Below the pieces are notes generated by a model. It made no database searches and was not told the DNA's origin. It saw only the letters and a list, made by a program, of their open reading frames with translations. Positions 11,575-22,940 of a DNA stretch of 64,000 nucleotides are shown here, piece by piece (the stretch's first letter is position 1; the number at the start of each line of letters is the position of its first letter). This DNA comes from Luidia sarsii. Its lineage: Eukaryota; Echinodermata; Asteroidea; Paxillosida; Luidiidae. The translations under genes were made by a program, and so were the position numbers. Location of the stretch: NCBI GenBank assembly GCA_949987565.1, contig OX465107.1, positions 3,327,308 through 3,391,307 of the forward strand, given 5' to 3'.

Positions 11575-11670
11575 TATATAGTTGGAACACCGTTCTATAG
11601 TTGGAACACCGTTCTATAGTTGGAACACCGTTCTATAGTTGGAACACCGTTCTATAGTTGGAACACCGTT
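11575..11670. repeat. 19-bp tandem repeat, about five copies
   Basis: The unit TATAGTTGGAACACCGTTC is repeated almost without change. Confidence 0.95.
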
Positions 11671-12091
11671 TTGGGGAGGGAGTGAATTATTCACTCTTTC
11701 GCAATTGTTTCTAGAGTATACGCACAATTCTCGTCTCCAATGCACCCAGTTCCACTGTTATAACGGATGGTTAGTTTACATTACCGTTGGCAATATTGCT
11801 GCTTCTATATCGCCATGCAAGGCCCTACCACAACCCCCCCCCCTTTCCAGATTTGTGGAAATCATTTCCAATAGTTAATAATTTCGGATCATTCAGTTTG
11901 TATAGCAAGTATTCTTCACCGTGGTTTATTGACTTGTGGCCTAGGCCTGATGGGATATCATAATGCTGTTTGCACGTTCGGCAATTTGTCTCAACAACCA
12001 CATGATCGCCGATGCGAACCTGCCGTTGCCCCACTGGTTACCTTGCACGCCTCCGTAATCGTAACAAGTGACCACATCCATCTTTTTTTCG

Positions 12092-12488
12092 GCCGCCGCA
12101 CACGAGAGCTATCTGCTAAGCAAAAATTCTCTCGAGGTCGTTAGCTCAGCACGTAGCTCTCGTGTGCACTGATTTTTTAGTGAGATTTCTGCCTGAAGAG
12201 GCCGTGAGACCAATATCTATCCTGTCCTATCGCCTCTCGTGGATGAAAATGCATCGTGTGCGGCGACTTGAGCTAACGTGCCGAGTAAAAAAACATAGCA
12301 ACTGGCCAATGAAAGTCCACGCCCTATACACGTGGTTGCCAAAATCAAACCGGATAGATATTGGTCTCACGGCCTCTCGAGGCAGAAATCTCACATAAAA
12401 GTTCAGCGCACACGGTGAGCTACGTGCTGAGCTAACGGCCACGAGAGACTTTTTGCTCAGCAGATTAGCTCTCGTGTGCGGCGGCCTT
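12092..12488. mobile_element. MITE-like element, family A, best-preserved copy
   Basis: The ends are GGCCGCCGCACACGAGAGCT and the inverse AGCTCTCGTGTGCGGCGGCC. Sub-terminal CTCGAGGTCGTTAGCTC and TGAGATTTCTGCCTGAAG blocks recur in inverse near the other end. It is about 397 bp with no open frame. Confidence 0.75.
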
Positions 12489-13472
12489 AACGATCGCTAG
12501 CCGATTGTGGCTAGCAATAATTATTGTGGTGAACTTGAAAACGCCGATGCATTATATCAGCGGCGCGTTCCCACGCACACAGCGCGCGGGACAAATAAAC
12601 GCGATTATTTGGATAAAAAAGTCTCACTAATAATAGTATATATAGTCCCAATCCCGATCATCAAATCCCACTTTCGCGTTTAATGTCTCCACGCACAAAC
12701 AAAATAGCGGAGTTTTTTGGGGGAAGTCCGGAAACTGGAAAGGCCTTATTATTGTTTTGTTTTTGTGGTGGGGGGTCTTACGGATTGAGGACGGCGATTG
12801 CTGAAACCGAGTCCAAACTAATGAGACGAACCGGGATATGTGATTCCCTCACATTATTTGTTTTGTCCAGCTTCCAGGAATGGAAAAGATTACTCTTCCC
12901 TGGCCCAATCACGAATTGAGTTAACCGGGCGACCGCCGGACGTCTCCAGGGGTTGATCACGCCGTGACAGGTCCGGGGGCCTTCCGCGTCATGCCCGGTG
13001 ACTCCGTGGCCGAAGTCCTTCGAGGAAATTGCTCAGGGGGAGGGGGAGGGGGTGGGAGGGGGAAGGGGTGGTGGGAAGCAACCCCAATAATTGAGCGAAT
13101 GCTGCTCAATTTAGAGCCAGAAATGCTCGGCGGACGGGAAAAAAATAAACAAATAAACACCCCAATCCCTTTCCTCGATCAAGTAAACAATATCGACCGA
13201 ATTGCACGAGGTGAAGATGTTTATCATACTGCCTCGCGCCCATTGGCCCGTCGCGATGTCACTGATTTCGCGGAGATCTCGTTTTGTTTTGTACGAGTTT
13301 CTCAGTGAAGCCTTTGGCGATGATTAAGATCCTGCCACTCCCTGTGTCCTTACAACACAGCACTAAATATCCGAGACGCCCGCCACGTTTAAAAAACAGA
13401 TTTGTTTGCGAACGAAGGTCACGTGCCTGTTGTTGTTTACGCGGCTATTTCTTTGTGGTCTTGTCTTCTTGA

Positions 13473-13775
13473 GTGGGTTGTTTGTTTGTTAGTTGGGGTT
13501 TGTTTTGGGGGTTTTATGGGCGATTTGTCGGGGGCCTTCTGTCTGTCTGTTATATGCCTGCCTATTTGTTTGTATGTTTGTCTGGTTGGTTGGTTGGTTG
13601 TTTTTTTCTGTGTGCTCTCGCACGTTTGTCCGTTCGTTTGTTCCTCCGTCTGTGTGTCTACTTGTTTGTTTGTGTCTGCCTGCCTATCTATTCTGTCCGT
13701 CTATTTGTGTTTGACCGATTGTCTATTGAATTTGTGTCTGTCTGTTAGTCTGCCTGTACCCCCCCCCCCCCCCCC
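13473..13775 (+). repeat. TGTTTGTCTG-type low-complexity tract
   Basis: Irregular TGTTTG, GTCTGTCTG and TTGGTTGGT runs end in a poly-C stretch. Open frames across it are rich in Cys/Val/Leu and are artefacts. Confidence 0.75.
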
Positions 13776-15504
13776 ATTTTAACTCCACGGATAAGCGGAC
13801 GCCATACATGCAGGTTTTTTTTTCGAAACCAGAACTGAACGAAAACGGTGTCAAGGCGATTATCAAGCGAACTGGACAGAAGCCGGGGCTTAATTACTAA
13901 GCGTTGTTATTCTGTTCTCTCGCTAACGCACGAAGATGAGCAGGAGAGTCGTCCACTTTGCACGCAATTCCCATCGCAGGGTAAACAAAAAAAGTAGACT
14001 CAAACACCGAGCGGCGGCTACAGGGGAAGAGGGGGGGGGGCAATCACGCTGCTCTCCAAGGCGACCGTAAGATAACACCGAAAGGGTGAACACGGCCCTG
14101 CCAATGCCGCCCCGTTACCTTGGTGACCGAGGGCTAATTCCACATCCTCGGCAAAGCATCTATTCCGACCTCCGCGGGCAGAGGGGAGACTGTATTTGAA
14201 CGAATGCGGCCACAAATTTTTTTTTCCGTTTTTTGGGGGACAGGAATTATTTCTTGCTTATCGAATCGACTTGAACGGTGTGCACACAATTTTAGGTACT
14301 GTCTTGAACGACAGCGGAAACGTCGAGAAGCGCAATAGCGGAACGGGGGAAAATAGCACCTTTGTGCATAGGCCTACTTTAATACAGCGCCTTTATTATT
14401 TCATTTGTTTTTTTAAATTGGTGTTTAACTTTTCGGCGCACGGATATATTTGGAAAATTAACTGAGACACTGGCCTTGTGGAGAGGTTTAAGTCGATTCC
14501 AATTCAGTTAGGCTAAGGAAATAATCACTCTGTTTTTTTTTTTTTTGGGGGGGGGTTGCAGTCTATCTTGGGAAATAAACACACTGACCTAGTCACTCGA
14601 GTGGGCTAATGCAATGAATGTATCGACTTAGAATTCGATAAAACGGCGTGTGGTTGTGCACGTATATTGAGTAGTGACCGTTGCAAACGGGTGTTTAGGA
14701 CATTAGGGCGCCCTCTAGTGTTCAGTAACCCCCAACACTTTCTCAAACATGTAATAAACCATCCGGTGTGTGGTTGGGGTGGGGGGGGGCAGGGATGGAC
14801 GCACCAAGAATGGGCTTCTTTCATTATGAGGGCACATAACGCCTTCTGATATAATAGGCCGAAGTCGCACACGACTTCAGGACACGAGTGGTATAGGACT
14901 ATTAATAGTGACACGGTGGTAACGGAAATGAAATTCCAAACGCGTCACTGTTAGCACAAAGCGAAGGCTATATTAGCAATACCAATAAAGCCTACGGGTA
15001 CTCAATTAGCTGCCATACAGAGTATTTCTGCCTCGTCCCAGAATAAGCACTTCTTACATTTACTCACAAAGGAAGCACGGACCAATTTCGAGGAAACTCG
15101 TTTCCAGTCGGTTTCACTTCCGGCCCGTATAGATGAAGCGATGTTACCCACATGCCTAAATCACACACACACACAAAAAGTGACGAGTGACTTTTCCGTT
15201 GGGCAATTCAGTTGACACATCCTGGCCGGAACATCAATGCAAGCGGACTTATGTTGGATCTCTAATGGTCATTACGTATACCTCGCCGCTTTGGCAAGCA
15301 CATTGCGTGGCATAGCCTACATCACAATGAGGATGAGCGCTTGACAGCCCCACCCGATCGCTTTCAAATTCTGAACTGCCGGAAGTGATTGATTGGTAGC
15401 GGAGCTCTCGTCTTAATTAACGATGGAGAGGACACAGTGTACGGGGGATTTCATGGGGCCTCGACGACCGATCCCCCGCGAACTCACTGAGCTCCGGTCC
15501 TCTT

Positions 15505-15640
15505 TGGAAGCAGTTCGGTTCTTCGATGAGGGTTTTGCCCTGCTCAGTGTTAATTAAGCAACCGAATGACCAGTGGTTTGCCCGATGCCTTGATGAAAAC
15601 AAATCGAGGCAGCTCGGGGCGGGATTCGAACCCGCGACTA
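15505..15640 (-). mobile_element. Truncated tRNA-derived SINE (family 2)
   Basis: On the minus strand it starts with a pol III B-box-like GCGGGTTCGAATCCC, then CCGAGCTGCCTCGATT and CAAGGCATCGGGCAAA. The same order of blocks occurs at 59015-59165. No convincing A box precedes it, so the 5' part is missing or has decayed. Confidence 0.6.
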
Positions 15641-17138
15641 GGTTTTTGTTTTTCTTTTTGCTGTAGCAGTTCTTGAAAGCAGCGCTTGAAAAGATACTAC
15701 AGGTAGTGCTGCGTTGCGAGATGGGCAAGTTGGGGTTTCTTGTGCATGATGGAGGGGCAAGATGTGACTGGCTGTCGTTGAGCAGGGAGATAGTTTGTCA
15801 CAAAAATGAAAGATGGCTTGTTTAGATATATACATTGTGTTTACAAAACTCTAGCTGCTGTTAAGTGTTCACCTGCACTGGCTGATCTTGTAACGCAGGG
15901 CGAGTCTCTTTTCAAGCGCGAATGTGCACTGCCGCAGCGAAAAAAAACCAGGCTGCGCTGCGGCGTGAATAAACGAATGGGCCGAACGCGTCTTCGGGAG
16001 CCGCGGATGAATTCAGCGGGAGGCGGTGGCGCGTCGACCGCATTGCCTCGAGAACCGACCGCCGTGAAAAAAAAAAATGAACGATAAATCAAGAGACGGT
16101 GGATGCACGTGATTCTGCCTCGTCCCGGTTGCCATAGCAACGCGATCCCGGCATTCTGCGCCCCTGGGCGGGACTGCTGTTTTCCTTCCGTTTAGTATTT
16201 TTTTTTCTTCTTTTTTTATAATACAGACTCTATTATGCCCCATTGCCACGCACAAGCTAATTGTGCGTGTGTGTGTGTGAGGGAATAATGCATCCATTAT
16301 ACGGTATACCCCCACCGACAAAATGAACGGTTTGGGCGCTGAAGGGAATCCCGGCAGGACCATGGCCGATGGCATCGGTGAGACTCCCCGCCGTCTTCTT
16401 TCGCCTTGCGTGTCGAGCAGCAGTAATTACCCCCCCCCCCTCTCCCTCCCCCCCCCCACCCTCCTCGCACAAAGCGTCAGACAGAACCGAAGCCATTCGG
16501 ACTCCCATTATAATGCGCGCATTTTTCTCCGCCGATCTCCGCGACTCGTCTGCAGGCCTACAGGCCCTATTCTACATTATACAGAAAACAGCGCCGTTCA
16601 TTAACGGCGGTTCCAACGAGTCTACGGGATAAATCATTGTCCGTCCAGAATGGGCATTTTCATACGGGATTCCATATCTTCCCCCATTTTATTTTTTTAA
16701 GTGCCCCTAAGTATCTTTATTTACGCCGTTCTCTTGTCGTCAGACGGAGTGTATTGCGAACTGTGCAATCTTTGGATCAGAATGATTATTACCATCAGAC
16801 GCGGGCTCTTATACACGGGGGCTCTTCGCTCGCTCCTCCGACTTTGTCCCTTTGCCTTGCATTTATTAGAGAAAAAAAAATAAGGCACAATTTCCGAGGT
16901 TTTGGGGGCAGAGCTTTGGAACACAGCTAGCACGGTCGGCTTCGGCTGGGAAGAGGGTATTTAGTTGTCCCAACGGCCCTTGCAGGAACATGCTATGATA
17001 TCGACAATCGTCTAATTGAGATGATTCTGTAGTGTTTTCGATACGCATACATAATGTCCACGTTAATCTCAATCCATCCGCACGTGGACCATTATGGAGA
17101 AGGCGATGTGTTCATGTGGGGATGTGGGAATGGCTGGC

Positions 17139-17490
17139 GGGCGGGGTTCGGACGAGGTTCGGACGGGGTTCGGACGGGGTTCGGACGGGGTTCGGGCGGG
17201 GTTCGGGTGGGCTTCGGGCGGGCTTCGGGCGGGCTTTGGGCGGGGTTCGGACGGCCTTCGGACGGGGTTCGGACGGGGATCGGACGGGGATCGGGCGGGC
17301 TTTGGGCGGGGTTCGGACGGGGTTCGGACGGGGTTCGGACGGGGTTCGGACGGGGTTCGGACGGGGATCGGGCGGGCTTTGGGCGGGGTTCGGACGGGCT
17401 TTGGGCGGGGTTCGGACGGGCTTCGGACGGGGTTCGGACGGGGATCGGGCAGGCTTTGGGCGGGGTTCGGACGGGGTCAGACGGGGTATT
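17139..17490 (+). repeat. 12-bp G-rich minisatellite (GGTTCGGACGGG)
   Basis: About 29 copies of GGTTCGGACGGG with variants (GGGCGGGCTTTG, GGGATC). All six frames stay open because the unit is stop-free and a multiple of 3. The predicted Arg-Gly-Phe-Gly repeats are unlikely to be real protein. The complementary sequence appears in inverted orientation at about 19030-19105. Confidence 0.9.
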
Positions 17491-18953
17491 GGATGAAGGG
17501 TCGTCAACACGCGCACGCCAGCGCACAAGCCTAATGGAGGAGCGTGCGGACAGATGGAAGTGGGCTGTCACATTGGTGATGCACACTCCTGCGGTGTCGC
17601 AGTGCACTTTCTATCTAGCGATCAGAGGCGGTTTCTGTTGCAGTTTGAGCGCTGTGACCCCAGACGTGTCCGGCCGGGTCTGTCACGGAGGTCATGCCTA
17701 GGGGTCGTGGTGGGAAGGAGGGGGAGGCACGTTGTAGCGTTCATAATTAGTCAGCTCTTCATTCCACTGATCAATCTCCGATGATTGGGGGTTTAATTTT
17801 TTTCAGTGAGATTTGAGTTACAGTGTGGTGAAATGTGGGAAAAGGCTACAAAAAAGTGAAATAGTTACCTGAAAAAACAGAAGGGGAAAGAGAAAATGTA
17901 TTAAAGGTATTTCCTGGTCTCCGGTCACATAGTTTGAATGACCAGCGTTCGATACCCGTCACAAACAGCGACTGGACTGAGTATTTAGAGAGGAATTAAC
18001 ATGAAAAGGGTTGAATCGGGTTAGAGGATGGAGGGAGGGGGGGGGAGTTAATGTCATACCCGTGACATGTACAAAACAACATCAAGCCCATCCCCCAAGA
18101 ACGACCACAGAACTAGCTTTGGGTTGCTACCATGCACCCACATCGCAGATCCCTCTAGTCTCGTAAAATGACGGAGACGAGTACGTGCACAAACTCCCGA
18201 TGGAATCGACCTATACAAAAGGTCTACGGACATCCCCGGACTTTTAGGCCTTGTAGTTTTTGGGGTTTTATTCCCCTAATATTGCTCAGTTAGAGCAATG
18301 CATTGCAGCTATAACGGACTTTACAAACACGAACCGATGCATGAATTTCTTTGGAGTCTGACAGTAGCATTACGGTCGGCCAATGACTCGGAGGTTTCTT
18401 TTTTTTCCCTCATGGGTTGGCACTTGGCAGACGCAAAGCGGGCATACCACGGGGACTCTGGAAGGGAACGGTCGAAGATTATAGAACTGGGGACCAACAT
18501 TAGGCTACAGAGCACCGGCCAAAGGCTGAGGTAGCATCCCCTATAGTCATTAGAGTAGTTAGTGGAAGCACGGTAAGGATACTCATAGCCATTAGCCTTG
18601 TCCGCACTGTACCGTTTTGGCGAAGGTTTTACCGAGACGATGGTAAAATGAAATATGGTGAAAATGTAATCACTGTCCGCACTTGGACTTTTGACACGCG
18701 GCTGTGGTAGAAGTACGGTAATCAATGCTGGCAGTATGATGACTCCGAACTATGCCAAAAAACATGAGCGGTGGCCTGTGTAGCATGATCATCCCTCCCA
18801 TGACCGGATGCAGGGCCGGATGTACGCTTTTCCGTGTGCCGCTTTTACTTACTCGCTCTCTCCATCTAGAGACAAGCCGATAGGAAGTATAGTTTGCAGC
18901 ATGCATTGTTGATGTGGTTTTTTTCTCTCATTTTTCTGTCTCCGTATCCCCAG
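17491..18953. other. No gene seen between the 12-bp minisatellite and the 2-kb exon
   Basis: The stretch is unique-looking except for a block near 18600-18720 (GTCCGCAC, ACCGAGACGATGGTAAAA, CACTTGGACTTTTGA) related to the 2926-3433 element. It ends in a strong polypyrimidine tract and CAG at 18953. Confidence 0.5.
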
Positions 18954-19304
18954 TTAGTATACCCTTCCAGAACTCGCCTGCGTGAGGGATCGTGCTCCGA
19001 CCTATATACTGCTCCCTCTCCCGACCCCCCGCCCGAAACCCGCCGGAAACCCGCCCGTACCCCGTCTGACCCCGTCCGAAGCCCGTCCGAACCCCCACAC
19101 TCCCCGCGGTCGTCTCACCGCGATATGCACACTAGACACCGCCGGCAACAGCCCGGGCAGACCAGCACGACCTCGCCGCCCTCACGACCACAGCCCGGCA
19201 GCCTCGGCGCCCGGACCACCGCCAGCAGCAGAAGCAGCAGCAACGGCAACCTCCGCGGCATCGCCACCTTCAAGAGCCACGGCAGCCTGAAGGGCACCGG
19301 CAGT

Positions 19305-19338
<34 letters not shown>

Positions 19339-20947
19339 TCATCGGCAGCACCGGCAACGGCAGTAGCAGCAGCAGCAGCAGCAGCAAGAGCGTCGGGCCC
19401 AAGTGGTTCGAGGACGCCACCAGCACGCACCGGTACCAGGCCAAGTACCTGGGCCGCATCCTGACCATGAAGGAGTCGCTGGCCCGAGCCGAGAGCGAGC
19501 GGGAGCTGGCGGCCACGGGAGGGCCGTACGGCCGCCAGCGCCACCACGAGCGCGGTCGGGGCGGCGGCCGAGGCGGCCCGGCGGGCTCCTTCGCCTTCAA
19601 CCAGCCGGCGGCGTCCTCGCCGGCCGGCGGCGTCACCGGCCGGGGCGCCAAGGCCAAGCCGAGGGAGCCGGGGAAGGCCCGCGCCCACGGCCCGGCCGCC
19701 AAGCCGATCGAGGGCGTGCACGGTAAAGGGATGCTGGACGGCGGCGGCAGCGGCGTCGGTGGTGCTGGTGGTGGTGGTGGTGGTGGTGGTGGTAGCGGTG
19801 GTAGCAGCGGTGGTGGTAGCCGGTCCTCGGGGCAGACGCAGCGGGACAGACAGGCCAGGTGGTGGAGGTCGGGCAGCATGGAGGAGAAGCACCTGATCAA
19901 GCGGAGCTCCAAGGACATGCCCAAGATCCTGCCGCCCATGACCGGCGGCACCGTCAGCGCCGCTAGCGCCGGGCCGCCGGTGCTGGACCGGCGGTCCGGC
20001 CATCAGCCCTGCGACAAGCTCCGGGGCTACTCGGTGGCCTGCACGGGGCCGGCCCGGTCGTCAGCCGCCCGCGACGACTCGGAGCGAGACCGGATGATCG
20101 ACCTCCGGGCGCCGCGGAAGCCGGCCCCGAAGGGCCCGCCCCTGGCCAAGGCCGGCGGCAAGGCGCCGGGCAAGCTCTGCCGGGCCCGGCCGCCGGCCGA
20201 CCGGCCGCTGCGCCGCTCGCAGTCGCTGGACTTCCGCTGCGAGCTGGCGCCCGTCCACCGGGCCCCGCTGGACGGCGGGCGGCCCGGACAGGCCGGACGG
20301 CACCGGAGCCACACCGTCGACTCGCCCGGCGGCGGCGGCGGCGGCGGCGGCGGCCCGGGCGCGGGCCGGCCCCCGGCCCGGCACAACTCTCTCAGCGAGC
20401 TCATGGACAGGATGGACGTGCTGGAGGGCGCCGCCTCCAGCCCGGGCGACGCCATGGAGTGCTCGGACACCGGCGGAGGGAGCGGCAGCAGCGCGGTGAC
20501 CGCGGCTACCGCGACCGCCGGGGAGCCGGTGGCGGACGAGGCCTCCAGCGGCGCCTTCCCCGAAGACGCCGGCGGCCTGGCCTCGAACCCGGCGGGGGAC
20601 GGCCCCCGCGAGTCCGGGCGCGGCCCGCGGCGCGCCGTCATCCCCGGCTACGGGGCCCTGCTGGACGTCTCCGAGCCCGGCTTTCTCCTCGACGCGACCG
20701 GCCTGGCCTCCGGATCCGATCAGCAGCAGCCCCTGCAGCGGAGGCACACCCTGCCCGTCATCAACCTCCGGCCTCCCACGCCGCGCCTGACCGACCGCGA
20801 GGAGAAGTCGGTGGACACGCAGATCGGGCGCGTCCTGCGTCGGGTCGTCTGTCAGTCGGTCATCCGCAAGCGGGAGCTGAACAAGCTGTGCGAGGACATC
20901 GAGGAGTTCAACGAGATCAACACGGCGCTGGCAGACAACCTGGTCAG
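18954..20947 (+). CDS. Large GC-rich exon of an unknown low-complexity protein
   Basis: A single frame stays open for 2 kb. It is preceded by a strong 3' splice-like site (long T/C tract, then CCCCAG) ending at 18953. It ends either at a donor-like CAG|GTGAAT (exon end 20947) or at the in-frame TGA three bases later. An internal ATG at 19125 is a plausible start if the exon is 5'-terminal. The product is mostly disordered: Ser/Asn runs (about 19300-19390), Gly runs (19740-19830, 20330-20350) and Arg/Pro-rich stretches. Two parts look folded or helical: Lys-Trp-Phe-Glu...Ala-Lys-Tyr-Leu-Gly-Arg (about 19400-19510), and the last 60 residues, which are charged and helical. Three Arg-rich Ser/Thr motifs (RRSQSLD, RHRSHTVDSP, RRHTLP) resemble basophilic-kinase/14-3-3 sites. 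I do not recognise the family. The first 60 residues overlap sequence complementary to the 12-bp minisatellite and may not be translated. Confidence 0.55.
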
Positions 20948-21042
20948 GTGAATTTGGCGAGCGTGCAGCAGAGGCCACTGGGGCCGTACGAAGTCTCGTG
21001 GTGGCAGCATACATCGTTCCTGAAGCTTTGCTTTTTTTCGGT

Positions 21043-21130
21043 CTCAAAAGTTAGAGGGACTGATGTTTCGATCCTAGCAGGACCTTTCTCAAGGGTATTG
21101 CAGGTTATTTTAGTCAGCGAGCAGTTTTTG
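21043..21130 (+). mobile_element. Partial Penelope-like 3' tail
   Basis: It carries AAAAGTTAGAGGGACTGATG, TTTCGATCCTAGCAGGACC and TTTTAGTCAGCGAGCAGTTT, i.e. the left arm joined to the terminal part without the second arm. Confidence 0.6.
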
Positions 21131-21639
21131 GGGTATTTACTTTTTTGTGTTTGCTTTCTCGGGTCCTCCATTTGTAAAACAAAATGGTGGGCAATGTTTA
21201 ACCATGCACCGTTCTGACCAACGTTGGTATCATTTTTGGTCATCAAAGTCAAACTCATGGTCAACATTGACGATGGTCAGAATCAGTCACCAACGTCCAA
21301 CAAGTCGAGTCAAACCAGCCTAGGTGGATAGCAACGCAACATCCTACGATCCTGTCCTTTTGATAAAGAGGAATGTCAAATCCTTTCTCCAGCCTTCCTC
21401 GAGTCCCTCTCTATCTCCTTTCCTTAGCCCTTAAACTTGAGCGGCTTTATAGCCTTGCTTTGGGCGAAGTTGAATTACAAAAACGATGCACAACTCTACG
21501 GGCACTGGCACAGCGGCCGCCCCATCCACGAGCGCTGCCTGCGTGTAGTCGAAGCCACGCCCGATGGATTCGGAACCAGGGCTGGATTTCACAAAGCCCT
21601 ACGACGCATCGTATCTCAACTCACGACGGATAACCCATC

Positions 21640-21740
21640 GTCAGTTGTGATACACCGTGTGGTTTCTGTGCACCGCGCGCTCGTCGTCTTGCGGTTGATC
21701 GTCACGACGAGTTTGGTGAAATCGACCGCAGTCATTTTGT
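21640..21740 (+). repeat. Dispersed repeat family D, copy 1
   Basis: The block CGTCGTCTTGCGGTTGATCG followed by CGACGAGTTTGGTGAAATCG recurs at 45325-45415 (plus) and in inverse at 61745-61865 and 63835-63935. Its nature is unknown, and it has no coding capacity. Confidence 0.55.
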
Positions 21741-22449
21741 GTTTAAGTCCGCGTAATGGCCACAGCGGTCGCACTCTGGTTTAGATGGCAATCGAGGACG
21801 ACGAATGGTCCCCACCCCAACAACGAAAGGTTCGCATCACTCACACCAGGCGGCGTCTCTGCTTCTACGCCGCATGTATTTCGGTGTGATACCTTTTCCG
21901 TCATATCGTGTTATACACTCATTTTGTTCGTCGAACCCGAGGGAGATCAAACACCTTGGGCTGGATTTTGGATGTTCCCAAGAAATCCAGCTCTCCGCCT
22001 CTTACTCGGATATCAGCCGAGCACTTACAACGTCCAAAGAGTAAAGCCTGTCCGTACTCCCTGTAAAGTGGTGGTGATTTAAGTTATCCACAGTGCACTT
22101 TTAGGCTGAAATCTATAAAAGGTCGTTTGCACGGAGCGCAGTTGAGGCACATGGATTGGCCGTTGACTATAGGCGAGGTGCGCAGGGGGGAAATGCAATT
22201 TGAGTGAGGGGGATAAGTTTCCATCTGTCCGTGTATAGGCCGCAGTCTTATATACTGGTAAACATAGTACCGCTTTCATCACCACCATCTAGGAATGGAT
22301 ATTATGATTATAGTGTTTGCATCGGGGAGGATGTAAATTCAATGAGGGTTTTTTCCTACTCGGCGTCGAGTCGGGGGCGAACCCGCATTGAATAACTTCC
22401 CTCATCTGGGAAGCACCAGGTCTAAAATGCAATGGCAACTTCTGTTTGA

Positions 22450-22530
22450 TAAAGGAAGGTTTGCGGTGACACCATGTATAAGGTCTCTTAAAGAAGAGGT
22501 GTGGTTCTGAAAAGAACCTGAGTGGTAACT
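22450..22530 (+). repeat. Dispersed repeat family B, copy 1
   Basis: AGGTTTGCGGTGACACCATG is followed about 45 bp later by GTGTGGTTCTGAAAAGAACC. The same pair of blocks occurs at 30508-30580 and, degraded, at 51685-51795. Confidence 0.6.
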
Positions 22531-22532
22531 CG

Positions 22533-22940
22533 ACTTAGGCCTCAACCCAGAACTCAACCCAGGACTCAACCCCGGACTCAACCCAGGGCCCAACCCAGGA
22601 ATCAACCCAGGACCCAACCCAGAACTCAACCCAGGACCCAACCCAGAACTCAACCCAGGACTCAACCCAGGACCCAACCCAGGACGCAGCCCAGGACCCA
22701 ACCCAGAACCCAACCAAGGACTCAACCCAGGACTCAACCCAGGACCCAACCCAGGACTCAACCCAGGACTCAACCCAGGACCCAACCCAGGACCCAACCC
22801 AGGACCCAACCCAGGACTCAACCCAGAACCCAACCCAGGACTCAACCCAGAACCCAACCCAGGACTCAACCCAGAACCCAACCCAGGACCCAGTCCAGCA
22901 CTCAACACAGCACACAACCCAGCACTCAACCCAGAACCCA
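22533..22940. repeat. 12-bp minisatellite (CAACCCAGGACT)
   Basis: About 34 copies of CAACCCAGGACT, alternating with CAACCCAGGACC and CAACCCAGAACC. The period is a multiple of 3, so Gln-Pro-Arg-Thr and Gly-Leu-Ser-Pro repeat frames are open on both strands. They are not counted as genes. Confidence 0.95.

Larger units (their letters stand above)
6882..17138. other. Repeat-rich stretch without a recognisable gene
   Basis: No conserved protein, tRNA or rRNA gene is seen. The stretch holds CT arrays, TIR elements, a truncated SINE and G/C homopolymer runs, listed separately. 12.5-13.4 kb and 13.8-15.4 kb look like unique non-coding DNA. A short ATG followed by a GT donor (near 16362-16378) is too small to call. 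Confidence 0.55.

Noticed and set aside
16362..16378. Short ATG exon (Met-Ala-Asp-Gly-Ile-Gly) with good start context and a GT donor
   Set aside because: Only 16 bases, and its phase does not fit the acceptor at 18953; no downstream partner found.
17139..17530. Arg-Gly-Phe-Gly repeat proteins (RGG-like)
   Set aside because: 12-bp repeat with every frame open; no non-repetitive coding flank.
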